A stretch of DNA of 64,000 nucleotides from an uncultured Oscillospiraceae bacterium (GCA_910579155.1 CAJTTS010000008.1:12183-76182); one strand, 5' to 3'. Counted from the stretch's first letter, positions 27,729 through 38,008 are shown. Numbers and translations are program-made. The notes: generated from the letters alone by a model not told the origin.

Positions 27729-27750
27729 AAAAAAGAAACTTTTAGACTTC
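27721..27750 (-). repeat. Hairpin repeat family R, half copy R6
   Basis: On the minus strand GAAGTCTAAAAGTTTC then TTTTTTCGCTTCC, matching the left half of R3 (59627). The hairpin's second arm is absent; the sequence passes directly into repeat A. Confidence 0.6.
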
Positions 27751-27869
27751 TATCAAGAAATGACCGCTGTGATTGGGAAATGGGTGGAAACAAATCTGTT
27801 TTTTTTAATAAAATTAGCATTGATTTTCCGGTCGAGCGGCGGCCTTACGGGATTTACTGCGTTTGTAAC

Positions 27870-27916
27870 GGTCTAAAAGTTCTTTCTGGTTCTCTTTCTT
27901 TCAAGAAAGAGAACGG
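27870..27916 (+). repeat. Hairpin repeat family R, copy R4 (supplies the ATPase stop)
   Basis: GTCTAAAAGTTCTTTCTGG then GTTCTCTTTCTT/AAGAAAGAGAAC hairpin. The stop codon of the P-type ATPase (27901-27903) lies in the hairpin, so the last codons of the gene are repeat-derived. Confidence 0.75.
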
Positions 27917-30528
27917 CCTTCCCGGCCGCGGCGCACCGCCTTTTCGGTTTCGCAGATGACGAGAGGGGTGAGGGACAGGCCCAGCACCACCAGCCACTCC
28001 ACAGGGTTGAGCATGCACACCTGGAACACCGCCATCAGCGGGGGCACCAGCAGTACCGAGAGCTGGAGGGCCATACCCACCAGGAACGCCTTGTTCATGG
28101 CCGGGTTGGTCAGCAGGCCGATGTGGGCGATGGACTGGTGCTCGCTGCGCACGTCGTAAGCGTGGAAGAGCTGGCAAAAAGTGAGGGTGGCAAAGGCCAT
28201 GGTGTTGGCGGTGGCGTCCGCCAGGGCGGGGTCGCTGAGCACATACTCCCCCAGCCAGTAGGCCGCCAGGGTCAGCAGGCCCACCATGGTCCCTTGCCAG
28301 GCCAGGCGGATGGAAAATTGCCTGGTAAACAGCGGCTCCGAGGCGGCCCGGGGCTTTTCCATCATCACGGAGGGTTCCACCGGCTCCATGCCCAGGGCCA
28401 GGGCGGGGAGGGAGTCGGTCACCAGGTTCAGCCACAAAAGCTGCACCGCCACCAGGGGGGGCTGGTGGAAGTTCAGCAGGGTGGCAAGGAACAGGGTGAC
28501 AATCTCGCCAATGTTGCAGGAGAGCAGGTAGTGGATGGCCTTCTTGATGTTGGAGTAAATGCCCCGGCCCTGCTCCACCGCCTTGACGATGGTGGCGAAG
28601 TTGTCGTCGGTGAGAATCATGTCCGCCGCGCCTTTGGCCACGTCGGTGCCGGTGACGCCCATGGCACAGCCGATATCCGCCACCTTGAGGGCGGGGGCGT
28701 CGTTTACCCCGTCGCCTGTCATGGCCACCACCATGCCCTTCTTCTGCCACGCCTTGACGATGCGCATTTTGTGCTCCGGGGATACCCGGGCGTAGACGGC
28801 GAATTTATCCACGTCCTGCTCCAGCAGCTCCTGGGGCATGAAGTCCAGGTCCTCGCCGGTGATGGCCAGATCGCCGGGGCGGAAAATGTCCAGTTCTTTG
28901 GCAATGGCTACGGCGGTGAGCTTGTGGTCGCCGGTGATCATCACCGGGCGGATGCCCGCGGCGTAGCACTGGGCCACCGCGTCCTTGACCTCTATCCGGG
29001 GCGGGTCGATCATGCCCACCAGGCCCACGAAGGTCAGGTTTGCCTCCAATTCCCCGCTGGTTGGGTTGACGGAGGGTAATTGATCCATGTCTTTATACCC
29101 GCAGGCGAGGACCCGCAGGGCCTGCTCCGCCATGGAGGCGTTGGCGTTCTCCACGTCCCGGGCCAGGGAGGCGGTGAGGGGAACGACAGACCCGGCCAGG
29201 ATATGGGTGCAACGGGAGAGCAGCACGTCCGGCGCGCCCTTCACCATGACCCGGTATTTCCCGCCCACGGGGTGGACGGTGCTCATCAGCTTGCGGTCGG
29301 AGTCGAAGGGCAGCTCGGCCACCCGGGGCAGCTCCTTCTCCATGGCGTTTTTGTCCAGGCCGTCCAGCAGGGCCGCGTCTACAAAAGCGGTTTCAGTGGG
29401 GTCTCCGGTGGTTTTGCCGTCGGGGGCAAGCACGGTGTCGTTACAAAGTGCGCCGATGGTCAGGGCCTCTTTGCGGTGGCGGTCGCCAGGGGTCCACACC
29501 TGCTTGACCGTCATTTTGTTCATGGTCAGGGTGCCCGTCTTGTCCGAGCAGATCACCCCCGCGCAGCCCAGGGTCTCCACGGCGGGCAGCTTTTTCACGA
29601 TGGCGTTGTGCTTCACCATGCGCTGCACGCCCAGGGCCAGCACGATGGTGACGATGGCGGGCAGCCCCTCCGGGATGGCGGCCACCGCCAGGGACACCGC
29701 CGCCATCAGCATTTCCAGCAGGGGCCGGTGGTAGAGCAGCCCCACGCCGAACATGATTGCGCACACGGCGAGGCAGACGAAGGACAGGGTTTTTGAAATT
29801 TCCGTCAGCTTGCGCTGGAGGGGGGTGGACGCGTCCTCCTCGCCCATGAGCATCCCGGCGATGCGGCCCACCTCGCTGTTCATGCCCGTGTCCGTCACCA
29901 CGCACACCGCCCGGCCGTTGGTGACGACGGTGGACGAGATCACCATGTTGCTCCGGTCGCCCAGGACGGTCCCGGCGGGCAGGACCTGGTCCGCCTGCTT
30001 GTTCACCGGGACGGATTCGCCGGTCATGGCGGACTCGTCCGCCTTCAAATTGGCGCACTCCAGAATCCGGGCATCGGCGGGCACCAGATCGCCAGCCTCC
30101 AGCACGATGATGTCGCCGGGGACCAGCAGGTCGGTCTCCAGCCGGATCTGCTCCCCGCCCCGGACTACCTTGGCCAGGGGGGCAGACATTTTCTGCAAGG
30201 CCTCCAGGGCCTTTTCCGCGCTGTCCTCCTGGGAGATGGAGATGCAGGCGTTCACCACCACGATGACCAGGATGATGAGGGCCTCGATCCAGTCCTCCCC
30301 GCCGGAGGACAGCAGGGACAGTGCCGCCGCGGCCAGCAGGACAAGAATCATGGGGTCCTTCATCTGAGCCAGGAAACGGGCGGCCAGGGACTCCTTCTTC
30401 GCCCCGGCCAACTTGTTGGGGCCGTACTGCTCCAAACGCTCCTGGGCCTGGCGGGGGGTCAGGCCGGAACGGCTGACGCCCAGCTCGCTCAGCGTCTGGC
30501 CGGGGGTCTTGGCATACCATTGGCTCAT
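27901..30528 (-). CDS. P-type cation-transporting ATPase (Ca/Mn type)
   Basis: 875 residues from ATG at 30528 (AAAAGGAGTGTTGGACTT upstream). P2-type layout: N-terminal cation ATPase domain, TGES actuator motif (AMTGESVPVNK), phosphorylated Asp329 in CSDKTGTLTMNKMTVK, GDGVNDAPALK hinge, and four C-terminal helices. VAAIPEGLPAIVTIVLALGV is the TM4 ion-binding stretch (PEGLP) of SERCA/PMR1-like pumps. It probably exports Ca or Mn from the cytoplasm. The leader has a yybP-ykoY manganese riboswitch, which favours manganese. The C-terminus ends inside repeat R4. Confidence 0.92.
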   Translation of the reverse strand: MSQWYAKTPGQTLSELGVSRSGLTPRQAQERLEQYGPNKLAGAKKESLAARFLAQMKDPMILVLLAAAALSLLSSGGEDWIEALIILVIVVVNACISISQEDSAEKALEALQKMSAPLAKVVRGGEQIRLETDLLVPGDIIVLEAGDLVPADARILECANLKADESAMTGESVPVNKQADQVLPAGTVLGDRSNMVISSTVVTNGRAVCVVTDTGMNSEVGRIAGMLMGEEDASTPLQRKLTEISKTLSFVCLAVCAIMFGVGLLYHRPLLEMLMAAVSLAVAAIPEGLPAIVTIVLALGVQRMVKHNAIVKKLPAVETLGCAGVICSDKTGTLTMNKMTVKQVWTPGDRHRKEALTIGALCNDTVLAPDGKTTGDPTETAFVDAALLDGLDKNAMEKELPRVAELPFDSDRKLMSTVHPVGGKYRVMVKGAPDVLLSRCTHILAGSVVPLTASLARDVENANASMAEQALRVLACGYKDMDQLPSVNPTSGELEANLTFVGLVGMIDPPRIEVKDAVAQCYAAGIRPVMITGDHKLTAVAIAKELDIFRPGDLAITGEDLDFMPQELLEQDVDKFAVYARVSPEHKMRIVKAWQKKGMVVAMTGDGVNDAPALKVADIGCAMGVTGTDVAKGAADMILTDDNFATIVKAVEQGRGIYSNIKKAIHYLLSCNIGEIVTLFLATLLNFHQPPLVAVQLLWLNLVTDSLPALALGMEPVEPSVMMEKPRAASEPLFTRQFSIRLAWQGTMVGLLTLAAYWLGEYVLSDPALADATANTMAFATLTFCQLFHAYDVRSEHQSIAHIGLLTNPAMNKAFLVGMALQLSVLLVPPLMAVFQVCMLNPVEWLVVLGLSLTPLVICETEKAVRRGREGRSLS

Positions 30529-30604
30529 AAGTCCAACACTCCTTTTCTTTCCTTCCAATATACCGGGTTTTTGGGGTCGAATGGTAGGGAAGGGGGACAA
30601 GCAG

Positions 30605-30740
30605 AGAAAAAAGACCTATCCGCAGTCTGAGACTGCGGATAGGTCTTACCGTTTCATACGGGACCAGACGGCAGAAGCCGCCTTGCTGTTGGCGCCCATA
30701 ACGGGACAAGCCCGCCGGTTACTCCCCTATCACTTTGGGA
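30605..30740 (-). ncRNA. yybP-ykoY (manganese) riboswitch with terminator
   Basis: On the minus strand the leader starts with the family hallmark GGGGAGTA (30720-30727), runs through several short stems, then reaches ACGGTAAGACC and a 17-base-arm hairpin (30612-30628 with 30630-30646) ending in TTTTTT. GGGGAGTA plus AAGACCT and a terminator is the pattern of the Mn-sensing aptamer, which often precedes P-type ATPases. High Mn should turn the pump on. Not checked against a covariance model. Confidence 0.75.
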
Positions 30741-30742
30741 AG

Positions 30743-30771
30743 ATAATAGCAGAAATGGGGGCGGCTGTCAA
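30743..30771 (-). promoter_or_regulatory. Promoter of riboswitch-ATPase transcript
   Basis: On the minus strand TTGACA (30766-30771), 17-bp spacer, TATTAT (30743-30748), a few bases before the aptamer. Confidence 0.8.
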
Positions 30772-30807
30772 GGGGAGGGGCCAAAGAGGCAACCTCAGAG
30801 GAAAATA

Positions 30808-30843
30808 CGCAAGAGCTAATTATTTCCATAATTAGCTCTTGCG
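30808..30843 (-). terminator. Hairpin after the two-helix membrane protein
   Basis: CGCAAGAGCTAATTAT and its perfect complement (16-bp arms, TTCC loop), followed on the minus strand by TATTTTCC. Likely terminator for the gene at 30876. Confidence 0.7.
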
Positions 30844-30875
30844 TCAGCCTGTTGAAGAAGCTGGAAAAGCAGCTT

Positions 30876-31169
30876 CTACTTGTTTATGAGCCGTTCATTT
30901 GCGATGAGCAGGAAAAAGAACGCGATCGTTATGCTTGAACATATAAGGGTTACCGCCTGGTTGTGAAAAGTGCAGTCAGACAGCGTTGCGATTGCGGCAG
31001 CACACGCGATCCCCAGTTGTAAAAATGCCTTATTCCTTTGCCACCGTTCTCGATTTTCTGCATCTAAATATTCTCTCCTGATGCCCCAATCGCATTTTTT
31101 AAAATTCAGGGCGGACATTAAGAAAAAATAGAAAATACCGATGACAACTAAAACAGCCGCTGGCTCCAT
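30876..31169 (-). CDS. Small two-helix membrane protein
   Basis: About 97 residues from ATG at 31169; a GTG at 31181 is in frame but only two bases from AGGAG. Two hydrophobic segments near the ends (AAVLVVIGIFYFFLMSALNF and AVTLICSSITIAFFFLLIAN) bracket a charged middle (WGIRREYLDAENRERWQRNK). Its composition is more AT-rich than the neighbours. No family recognised. Confidence 0.6.
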   Translation of the reverse strand: MEPAAVLVVIGIFYFFLMSALNFKKCDWGIRREYLDAENRERWQRNKAFLQLGIACAAAIATLSDCTFHNQAVTLICSSITIAFFFLLIANERLINK

Positions 31170-31217
31170 GAGAAATCCCACTTCTCCTGTTGCCTGCCGC
31201 GCGTGCTTTCGGAATTA

Positions 31218-32375
31218 TTAGCCCACCCCGCCGCTCTCCACAGGAGCGCCGGCGGCGGACTCCTGCTCGGCCAGGGCCTGGTGGTAGGCGGCCAGACGGT
31301 CGTAGAAAACGGCCACGTCCAGATTTTTCAAGGCGTCGGACTGGGTGACGACAGCCTCCTCCCGCCACTGGGCGATGAGCTCGTCCAGGGCGTTCTGGCG
31401 GAAGGCTTCAGCGTAGCCGCCCTCGGCCAGCTCCTCATCGGTGACATCCGTGGGCAGGCGCAGGATGATGTGATAGCCGAACTCCGACTCCACAATGCCG
31501 GACAGCTCGCCGTCCTTGAGGGCCAGGGACGCCTCCTCAAAGGGGGCCACCATGTCGCCGGGGGCGGCCAGGTAGCCGCCGGGGTTGTTCTGGGGGTTGT
31601 CCTCGCTGTGGGCCATCATCAGCTCGTCAAACCTGGCGGGCAGGTCGTCCGCTGCCTGGAGCTGGGCCAGCAGGTCCTCCGCCTGGGCCCTTTTCTCGGC
31701 CACCTGGTCCTCGGGCAGGGGCTGGCGGCTGCCGTCCACCGTCTTGAGCAGGATGTGCTTGACCCGGTACAGGTAGGCGTTCAGCTCCTCCGTGGTGGGA
31801 GCGTGGGTGGTGGCCTCATAGACATTGTCGTAATAGGTGTTCATGGCGAAGATGAACTCGGCGCTTTCGTCGGTCAGGCCCCAGTAGGGGACGGCGTTGG
31901 CCTCCAGGTCCGCCTCCTCCAGGGCGGTGCGGACCTCCTCAGCCTGGGCGTCGGTGAGCAGGCAGCCCAGCTCCGCCGCCCTCTGGCGGATCAGGACGTG
32001 GTACAGCGTCATGGAGAGGCTTTCCTCCAGCACGGTGTCGGCCGCGTCGGCCAGGGACATGCCGAGATAGGGGAGATAGGTCTGCATGTTCAGACAGTTC
32101 ATGCCCAGCAGGTACAGAAACAGGTCGGCGGGCACGTCCTGGCCGTTGACGGTGAGCATGGTGTCGGTGGGGGACACCCCGGCGGCAAATTCCAGCACGG
32201 GCTGGGTCAGGTCGGCCACAATGGCGGGAGAGGCGCTCTCGCCGGGGTCCGCGGACGCTCCGGCGGAGGGGTCCGCGGAGGGGCTTTCGTTGCCGTCGCC
32301 GCTTCCGCAGGCGAACAGGGACAGGGCCATGGCCGCCGTCAGCAACAGGGCCAGAAGTCGTTTCCAGTTTTTCAT
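31218..32375 (-). CDS. Parvulin-type peptidyl-prolyl isomerase lipoprotein
   Basis: 385 residues from ATG at 32375. Signal peptide MKNWKRLLALLLTAAMALSL leads to the lipobox LFAC, so it is lipid-anchored outside the membrane. A SurA/PrsA N-terminal helical domain is followed by a PpiC-like domain from about 205 to 320 (YRVKHILLKTVDG, FDELMMAHSEDNPQNNPGGY, LSGIVESEFGYHIILRLPTD). PrsA-type proteins fold secreted proteins at the membrane-wall interface. It stands alone; the repeat-filled gap separates it from mfd. Confidence 0.88.
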   Translation of the reverse strand: MKNWKRLLALLLTAAMALSLFACGSGDGNESPSADPSAGASADPGESASPAIVADLTQPVLEFAAGVSPTDTMLTVNGQDVPADLFLYLLGMNCLNMQTYLPYLGMSLADAADTVLEESLSMTLYHVLIRQRAAELGCLLTDAQAEEVRTALEEADLEANAVPYWGLTDESAEFIFAMNTYYDNVYEATTHAPTTEELNAYLYRVKHILLKTVDGSRQPLPEDQVAEKRAQAEDLLAQLQAADDLPARFDELMMAHSEDNPQNNPGGYLAAPGDMVAPFEEASLALKDGELSGIVESEFGYHIILRLPTDVTDEELAEGGYAEAFRQNALDELIAQWREEAVVTQSDALKNLDVAVFYDRLAAYHQALAEQESAAGAPVESGGVG

Positions 32376-32475
32376 GTTATACTCCAATCCATGAGAGAAA
32401 AATTTACGGGTCAGGCGCCGTTGAGGGGTATTATACATCAACAGGACGGCAAATGCAAATCCAGGTTGCGGATGG

Positions 32476-32618
32476 GAAGCGCGAGGATAACCGCGCAGGG
32501 GAGCTTGGACCAAAGCGAAGGCAAAAGTCCAGCCGTCGCAAAGCGGGGGCGGGTTTTGTCTGAGTCGGAGGGAAAGCGGCCCGGCCGCGCGGTCAATCTG
32601 AGCGTGACAAGGAAGCGG
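32476..32618 (+). repeat. Dispersed repeat family A, copy 2
   Basis: Second copy of the repeat at 27582-27728, same orientation, roughly 70% identical by eye. It occupies most of the 293-bp gap between mfd and the foldase gene. No gene is seen there. Confidence 0.75.
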
Positions 32619-32668
32619 CTCGGTCGCTTGCCGCGAGCAGCACGATTCCAGGCTGCCGGGCGCCATCC

Positions 32669-35600
32669 CTAGGCCTCCTCCGGGTCCAGCAGGGCCGCGT
32701 ACCGCTCCACCGCCTGGGTGGCCACGCGCAGGGGGTCCTCCCCCTTTTTCAGCTTCAGGGTGAGGGCAGGGGCGTCGCCAGGGGAGAACAGCATCCGCCC
32801 GGGATACTGCCCCGCCAGGGCGGCGATGGGTTCCAGGTCGAACTGGTCCAGGGCGAAGGTGAGGGCGGCGCCCTTCTGGGTGATCTCCGTGATGGAACAG
32901 GAGGCCGCCCGCCCCCGGAGCAGGGCCGCAGAGATCAGGTTGTTCACCTGGCGGGGCGGGTCCCCAAAGCGGTCGATGAGCTCGTCGGTCATGTCGTCCG
33001 CGTCCTGCGGGGTGCGCACGCGGGCGATGCGGCGGTACAGGTCCATGCGCTGGCCCGCGTCGGGCACGTAGCGGTCCGGGATGGAGGCGGAGATGGTCAG
33101 GTCCACCGTACACTCGGGGGTTCTTGCCGGGGCCACGCCCTTCTCCTCCAATACCGCCTCCTCCAGCAGTTTCAGATAGAGGTCGTAACCCACGCTCATC
33201 AAAAAACCGGACTGCTCCGGGCCCAGCAGGTTGCCCGCGCCCCGAATCTCCAGGTCACGCATGGCAATTTTAAATCCGGAGCCAAATTCCGCGTACTCCC
33301 GGATGGCGCTCAAACGCTTGGCGGCGATCTCCGTGAGTACCTTGCCCTGCCGGTAGGTCATGTAGGCGTAGGCTCGCCGGGGGGAGCGGCCCACCCGGCC
33401 GCGAATCTGGTGGAGCTGGGACAGGCCCATTTTATCCGCGTCCTCAATGATGAGGGTGTTTACGTTGGCGATGTCGATGCCCGTCTCGATGATGGTGGTA
33501 CACACCAGCACGTCCACCTCGCCGTCGGACACCCGGGTCATGACGTCGGACAGCTCTTCCTGGCTCATCTTGCCGTGGCCCACCGCCACCACCGCGTCCT
33601 CCCCCAGCATGTCCTTGATACGGGCGGCGGTGCGCTGGATGGTGTCTACCCGGTTGTGGAGGTAATACACCTGCCCGCCCCGCTCCAACTCCCGGCGCAT
33701 GGTGTCGGCCAGCACCGACCAGTCGTGCTCCAGCACGTAGGTCTGCACCGGCTGGCGGTTGGCGGGGGGCTCCTCAATGGCGGACATGTCCCGGATGCCG
33801 GACAGGGCCATATTCAGGGTGCGGGGGATGGGGGTGGCGGACAGGGTGAGCACGTCCACCTGCTTGCTCATTTCCTTCAAGCGCTCCTTGTGGGTGACGC
33901 CGAAGCGCTGCTCCTCATCCACCACCAGCAGGCCCAGGTCTTTAAAATGCACGTCCTTTTGCAGCAGCCGGTGGGTGCCGATCAGCAGGTCCACCGAGCC
34001 GTTTTCCACCCCGGCCAGCGCCTTTTTCATCTGGGCGGGGGTGCGGAAGCGGCTGACCACCTCGATCTCCACCGGGTACTTGGCAAAGCGCGAACGGGCC
34101 GTCAGGTAGTGCTGGCGGGCCAGCACGGTGGTGGGCACCAGAATCGCCGCCTGCTTCCCGTCCAGGACGCATTTCATCACGGCCCGCAGGGCTACCTCCG
34201 TCTTGCCGTAGCCCACGTCGCCGCACAGCAGGCGGTCCATGGGGCGGGGGGCCTCCATGTCCTGCTTAATCTCCCGGATGGAGCGGAGCTGGTCCTCCGT
34301 CTCGTCGTAAGGAAAGTCCTCCTCAAACTCCTTCTGCCAGGGGGAGTCGGGGGCGAAGGCGTATCCCGGCTGACGCTGGCGCTGGGCGTAGAGCTGGATC
34401 AGGCCCTTGGCCAGGTCCTTCACCGCCTTCCGGGTGCGGGTCTTGGCCTTTTCCCAGTCCGTGCCGCCCAGCTTGGAGAGCTTTTTCGTCTCCGGGTCGT
34501 CCCCGCTGCCGATATACTTGGCAATGGCGTCCAGTTGGGTGGCGGGGAGATAGAGCACGTCCGCCCCGGCGTAAGCCAGCTTGACGTAGTCCTTTTCCAC
34601 ACCGTCCACCGTCATCTTTACCATGCCCACGAAGCGGCCGATGCCGTGATGCTCGTGGACGATCAGATCTCCGGGGGACAGATCTGTAAAGGAATCTACC
34701 TTGCGGCGGTCTGCGGCGTTTTTCAGGCGCTTGCTTTTCCGGCGCGGTTCGTTTGCGCCTTCGGTGAGTACGGCATAGGGGCAGCCGATGTAGTCAAAGC
34801 CCGCCGACAGCCCGCCTACGGCGATGGTGATTCCACCAGGTTGGGGCAGACCGTGGAGTTGGAAGTCCACCGCTGAGCGCACTCCGCGCTCCCGAAGCAG
34901 GGACTGCAGGTTCAGCGCCCGCTGCTCGCTGCCCACCAGCACCACCGTGCCCATACCGGCCGCCTGGAGCTGGGTCAGGTCCGCCGCCGCCGCGTCCAGG
35001 CTGGCCCCGAAGGAGGAGAGCTGACGGCCCTGGGCGGTCAGAATGTCCTTGGGGGGCAGGGGAGCGGCGGAGGTGGTGAAGGAGTCCAGGAAGCATAGGG
35101 CGTGGTCGGACAGCGCCGCCATCAGCTCGTCCATGGTGGCGGCGAATTGGGCGTGCTTGCCGTCCAGCTTGCCCGCTTCCAGCAGGGTTTTTACATCTTC
35201 GTTCAACTGCCACAGCCAGTTTTTGCCCCGCTCCGCCACCCGGCTGGACTCGGACAGGCAGACGACGGCGTCCGGGGGCAGGTGGTGGGCGGCGGTGGCC
35301 AGTTTGGAATAGCGGGCGGGAAGCTGCCGGTCGGTGGGGCGATCCCAGTTTCCGTTTTCGTCCTTGAAGGGGAGCAGCTCGCTGACGGGGAGGAACACCG
35401 CCCGGTCCAGATGGCCGACCCGGCGCTGGGAGGATACGTCGAACAGGCCCATGGAGTCCACGGCCCGGTCCCAGAACTCCACTCGGACGGGATTGTCCTG
35501 GCCGGGAGAGAACACGTCCAGGATGCCGCCCCGCAGGGCGAATTGCCCCACGCCCTCCACCTGCGGGCAGCGGGTATAGCCCAAAGCGGCCAGCCGGTCA

Positions 35601-36058
35601 GCCAGCTCGTCCATGTCGTAGCTGCCGTTGGACTCCAGGGTGACGATATGGCCGGCCAGCTCGTCCGGCGGGAGGGTGCGCTGGAGCAGCCCCTCCACCG
35701 TGGCGGCGATGAGCTTGATTTTGCCTTGGGCCATGGCATGGAAGGCGGCAAGGCGCTGATGCTCCCACTGGCGGGAAGCCACCGCCCCGTCGTGGAACAG
35801 AAATTCCCGCGCGCCGAGCATGGTGGCCGGTACCCCCGTCAGCGCCGTCACGTCCGCCGCCAGCCGGGCGCACTCTCCCTCGTCCGCGCACACCAGTACC
35901 ACGGGCACGTCCAGCCGGGCCAGCAGGCCCGCCGCGAAATGGGCCCGGTGGATGGGGGACAGGCCCGCCACCTCCACCGGCGAACGGCCCCCCTCCAGGG
36001 CGGCGGTCAGCCGGAGAAACTCCGGCACCTCGTTCAAAATGTTCAGCAGCAGTTTCAT
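32669..36058 (-). CDS. mfd: Transcription-repair coupling factor Mfd
   Basis: 1129 residues. The N-terminal UvrB-like module occupies about 1-350. The RNA-polymerase-interacting domain follows (GDLIVHEHHGIGRFVGMVKM, about 470-540). The RecG-like translocase has Walker A LLCGDVGYGKTEVALRAV, DEEQ box VVDEEQRFGVTHKE, and motif VI QIRGRVGRSPRRAYAYMTYR. The C-terminal UvrA-binding domain is present. Mfd removes stalled RNA polymerase and recruits UvrA. pth lies upstream on the same strand, as in many Firmicutes (pth-mfd). Confidence 0.97.
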   Translation of the reverse strand: MKLLLNILNEVPEFLRLTAALEGGRSPVEVAGLSPIHRAHFAAGLLARLDVPVVLVCADEGECARLAADVTALTGVPATMLGAREFLFHDGAVASRQWEHQRLAAFHAMAQGKIKLIAATVEGLLQRTLPPDELAGHIVTLESNGSYDMDELADRLAALGYTRCPQVEGVGQFALRGGILDVFSPGQDNPVRVEFWDRAVDSMGLFDVSSQRRVGHLDRAVFLPVSELLPFKDENGNWDRPTDRQLPARYSKLATAAHHLPPDAVVCLSESSRVAERGKNWLWQLNEDVKTLLEAGKLDGKHAQFAATMDELMAALSDHALCFLDSFTTSAAPLPPKDILTAQGRQLSSFGASLDAAAADLTQLQAAGMGTVVLVGSEQRALNLQSLLRERGVRSAVDFQLHGLPQPGGITIAVGGLSAGFDYIGCPYAVLTEGANEPRRKSKRLKNAADRRKVDSFTDLSPGDLIVHEHHGIGRFVGMVKMTVDGVEKDYVKLAYAGADVLYLPATQLDAIAKYIGSGDDPETKKLSKLGGTDWEKAKTRTRKAVKDLAKGLIQLYAQRQRQPGYAFAPDSPWQKEFEEDFPYDETEDQLRSIREIKQDMEAPRPMDRLLCGDVGYGKTEVALRAVMKCVLDGKQAAILVPTTVLARQHYLTARSRFAKYPVEIEVVSRFRTPAQMKKALAGVENGSVDLLIGTHRLLQKDVHFKDLGLLVVDEEQRFGVTHKERLKEMSKQVDVLTLSATPIPRTLNMALSGIRDMSAIEEPPANRQPVQTYVLEHDWSVLADTMRRELERGGQVYYLHNRVDTIQRTAARIKDMLGEDAVVAVGHGKMSQEELSDVMTRVSDGEVDVLVCTTIIETGIDIANVNTLIIEDADKMGLSQLHQIRGRVGRSPRRAYAYMTYRQGKVLTEIAAKRLSAIREYAEFGSGFKIAMRDLEIRGAGNLLGPEQSGFLMSVGYDLYLKLLEEAVLEEKGVAPARTPECTVDLTISASIPDRYVPDAGQRMDLYRRIARVRTPQDADDMTDELIDRFGDPPRQVNNLISAALLRGRAASCSITEITQKGAALTFALDQFDLEPIAALAGQYPGRMLFSPGDAPALTLKLKKGEDPLRVATQAVERYAALLDPEEA

Positions 36059-36221
36059 GGGTTACCTCGAAGTTTGAAAAAATTGGAAAGTATAGGCGCA
36101 ACTGCGCCCGGGGCGGCGAGGCCCGCGCCTCCCGCTGCGGATGGGCGGGCGGTGCGTTGGGAGTTACCCTGGCGTGCCGCCGCACAACGGACAGACGGAC
36201 GGGCCGGAGCCAACGGCCCCG

Positions 36222-36809
36222 CTAGTTGTAGCGGTTCATCGCTTTTTGCGGCCCGTCCCGCAAAAAGCATTCCACCGCGTCCGCCGCCCGCTTCACCGCT
36301 TCGTCCATGACCTTCCTGTCCTCGCCCTGGAACCTGCTCAGCACCCAATCCGCCATGTCGTAGCCCGGATGGGGCTTTTCCCCCACGCCCACCTTGAGGC
36401 GGGGGAACTGGTCGCTTCCCAGGTGCTGAATGATGCTTTTCAGCCCGTTGTGCCCCCCGGCGGAGCCGCCCGTTCGGATGCGCAGCTTCCCCAGGGGCAG
36501 GTCCACGTCGTCGGAGATGACCAGCACGCGATCCGGCGCGATCTTATAGAATTTGGCCGCCTCCCCCACCGCCTCGCCGGACAGGTTCATGTAGGTGGTG
36601 GGCTTCATCACCAGCGCGCCCTGGCCGCCGATTGCCGCGGTGTTGGTCAGGGCCTTGTACTTCAAGCGCTGGATGGGAAAACGGCCCCGTTCCCCCAGCT
36701 CGTCCGCCACCATGAAACCCACGTTGTGGCGGGTGCCTTCATACTTGTCGCCCGGATTGCCCAGGCCCACGATGAGCCAGGACACGGGCGCTTTTTTTTG
36801 GAAAAACAC
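36222..36809 (-). CDS. pth: Peptidyl-tRNA hydrolase
   Basis: 195 residues if started at GTG 36809, which has GGGAGGTATCGAC upstream; an ATG at 36833 in the same frame lacks a good site. Key residues: LIVGLGNPGDKYEGTRHNVG (Asn and catalytic His), MKPTTYMNLSGEAV, ISDDVDLPLGKLRIR, GGHNGLKSIIQHLG. It releases peptide from dropped tRNAs. It precedes mfd by 163 bp, and a copy of repeat C lies on its upstream side. Confidence 0.95.
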   Translation of the reverse strand: MFFQKKAPVSWLIVGLGNPGDKYEGTRHNVGFMVADELGERGRFPIQRLKYKALTNTAAIGGQGALVMKPTTYMNLSGEAVGEAAKFYKIAPDRVLVISDDVDLPLGKLRIRTGGSAGGHNGLKSIIQHLGSDQFPRLKVGVGEKPHPGYDMADWVLSRFQGEDRKVMDEAVKRAADAVECFLRDGPQKAMNRYN

Positions 36810-36892
36810 GTCGATACCTCCCAAATGGAACAACCGCCCCGGAGCCTTGCCCCCGGAGCGGAGTTTTTCCTATCTGTGTTGTATGGGACCCG

Positions 36893-37000
36893 AACGGGGC
36901 CCACGCAAAGCCGCCCTTTGGCTTTGTGGGGAAAGGAGGGGCGGCGGGGCGAGTGAGCTTTCGCGCCTGCGCGGAAGCGAAGGATGCGGAGCTTGTCCCG
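36893..37000 (+). repeat. Dispersed repeat family C, copy 2
   Basis: Between pth and prs. It matches the reverse complement of 13342-13452 end to end. Its first stem is GCAAAGCC/GGCTTTGT where copy 1 has CGCAGACC/GGTCTGCG. No gene is seen in this gap. Confidence 0.8.
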
Positions 37001-37042
37001 GCGCCGTTGCGCTGCGCCTGTTCGCGACGGCTCCACAGCCGT

Positions 37043-38008
<966 letters not shown>

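Noticed and set aside
31218..33113. Longer version of the parvulin lipoprotein gene starting inside mfd
   Set aside because: The signal peptide and RBS mark the start at 32375; the extension is repeat A plus antisense mfd.
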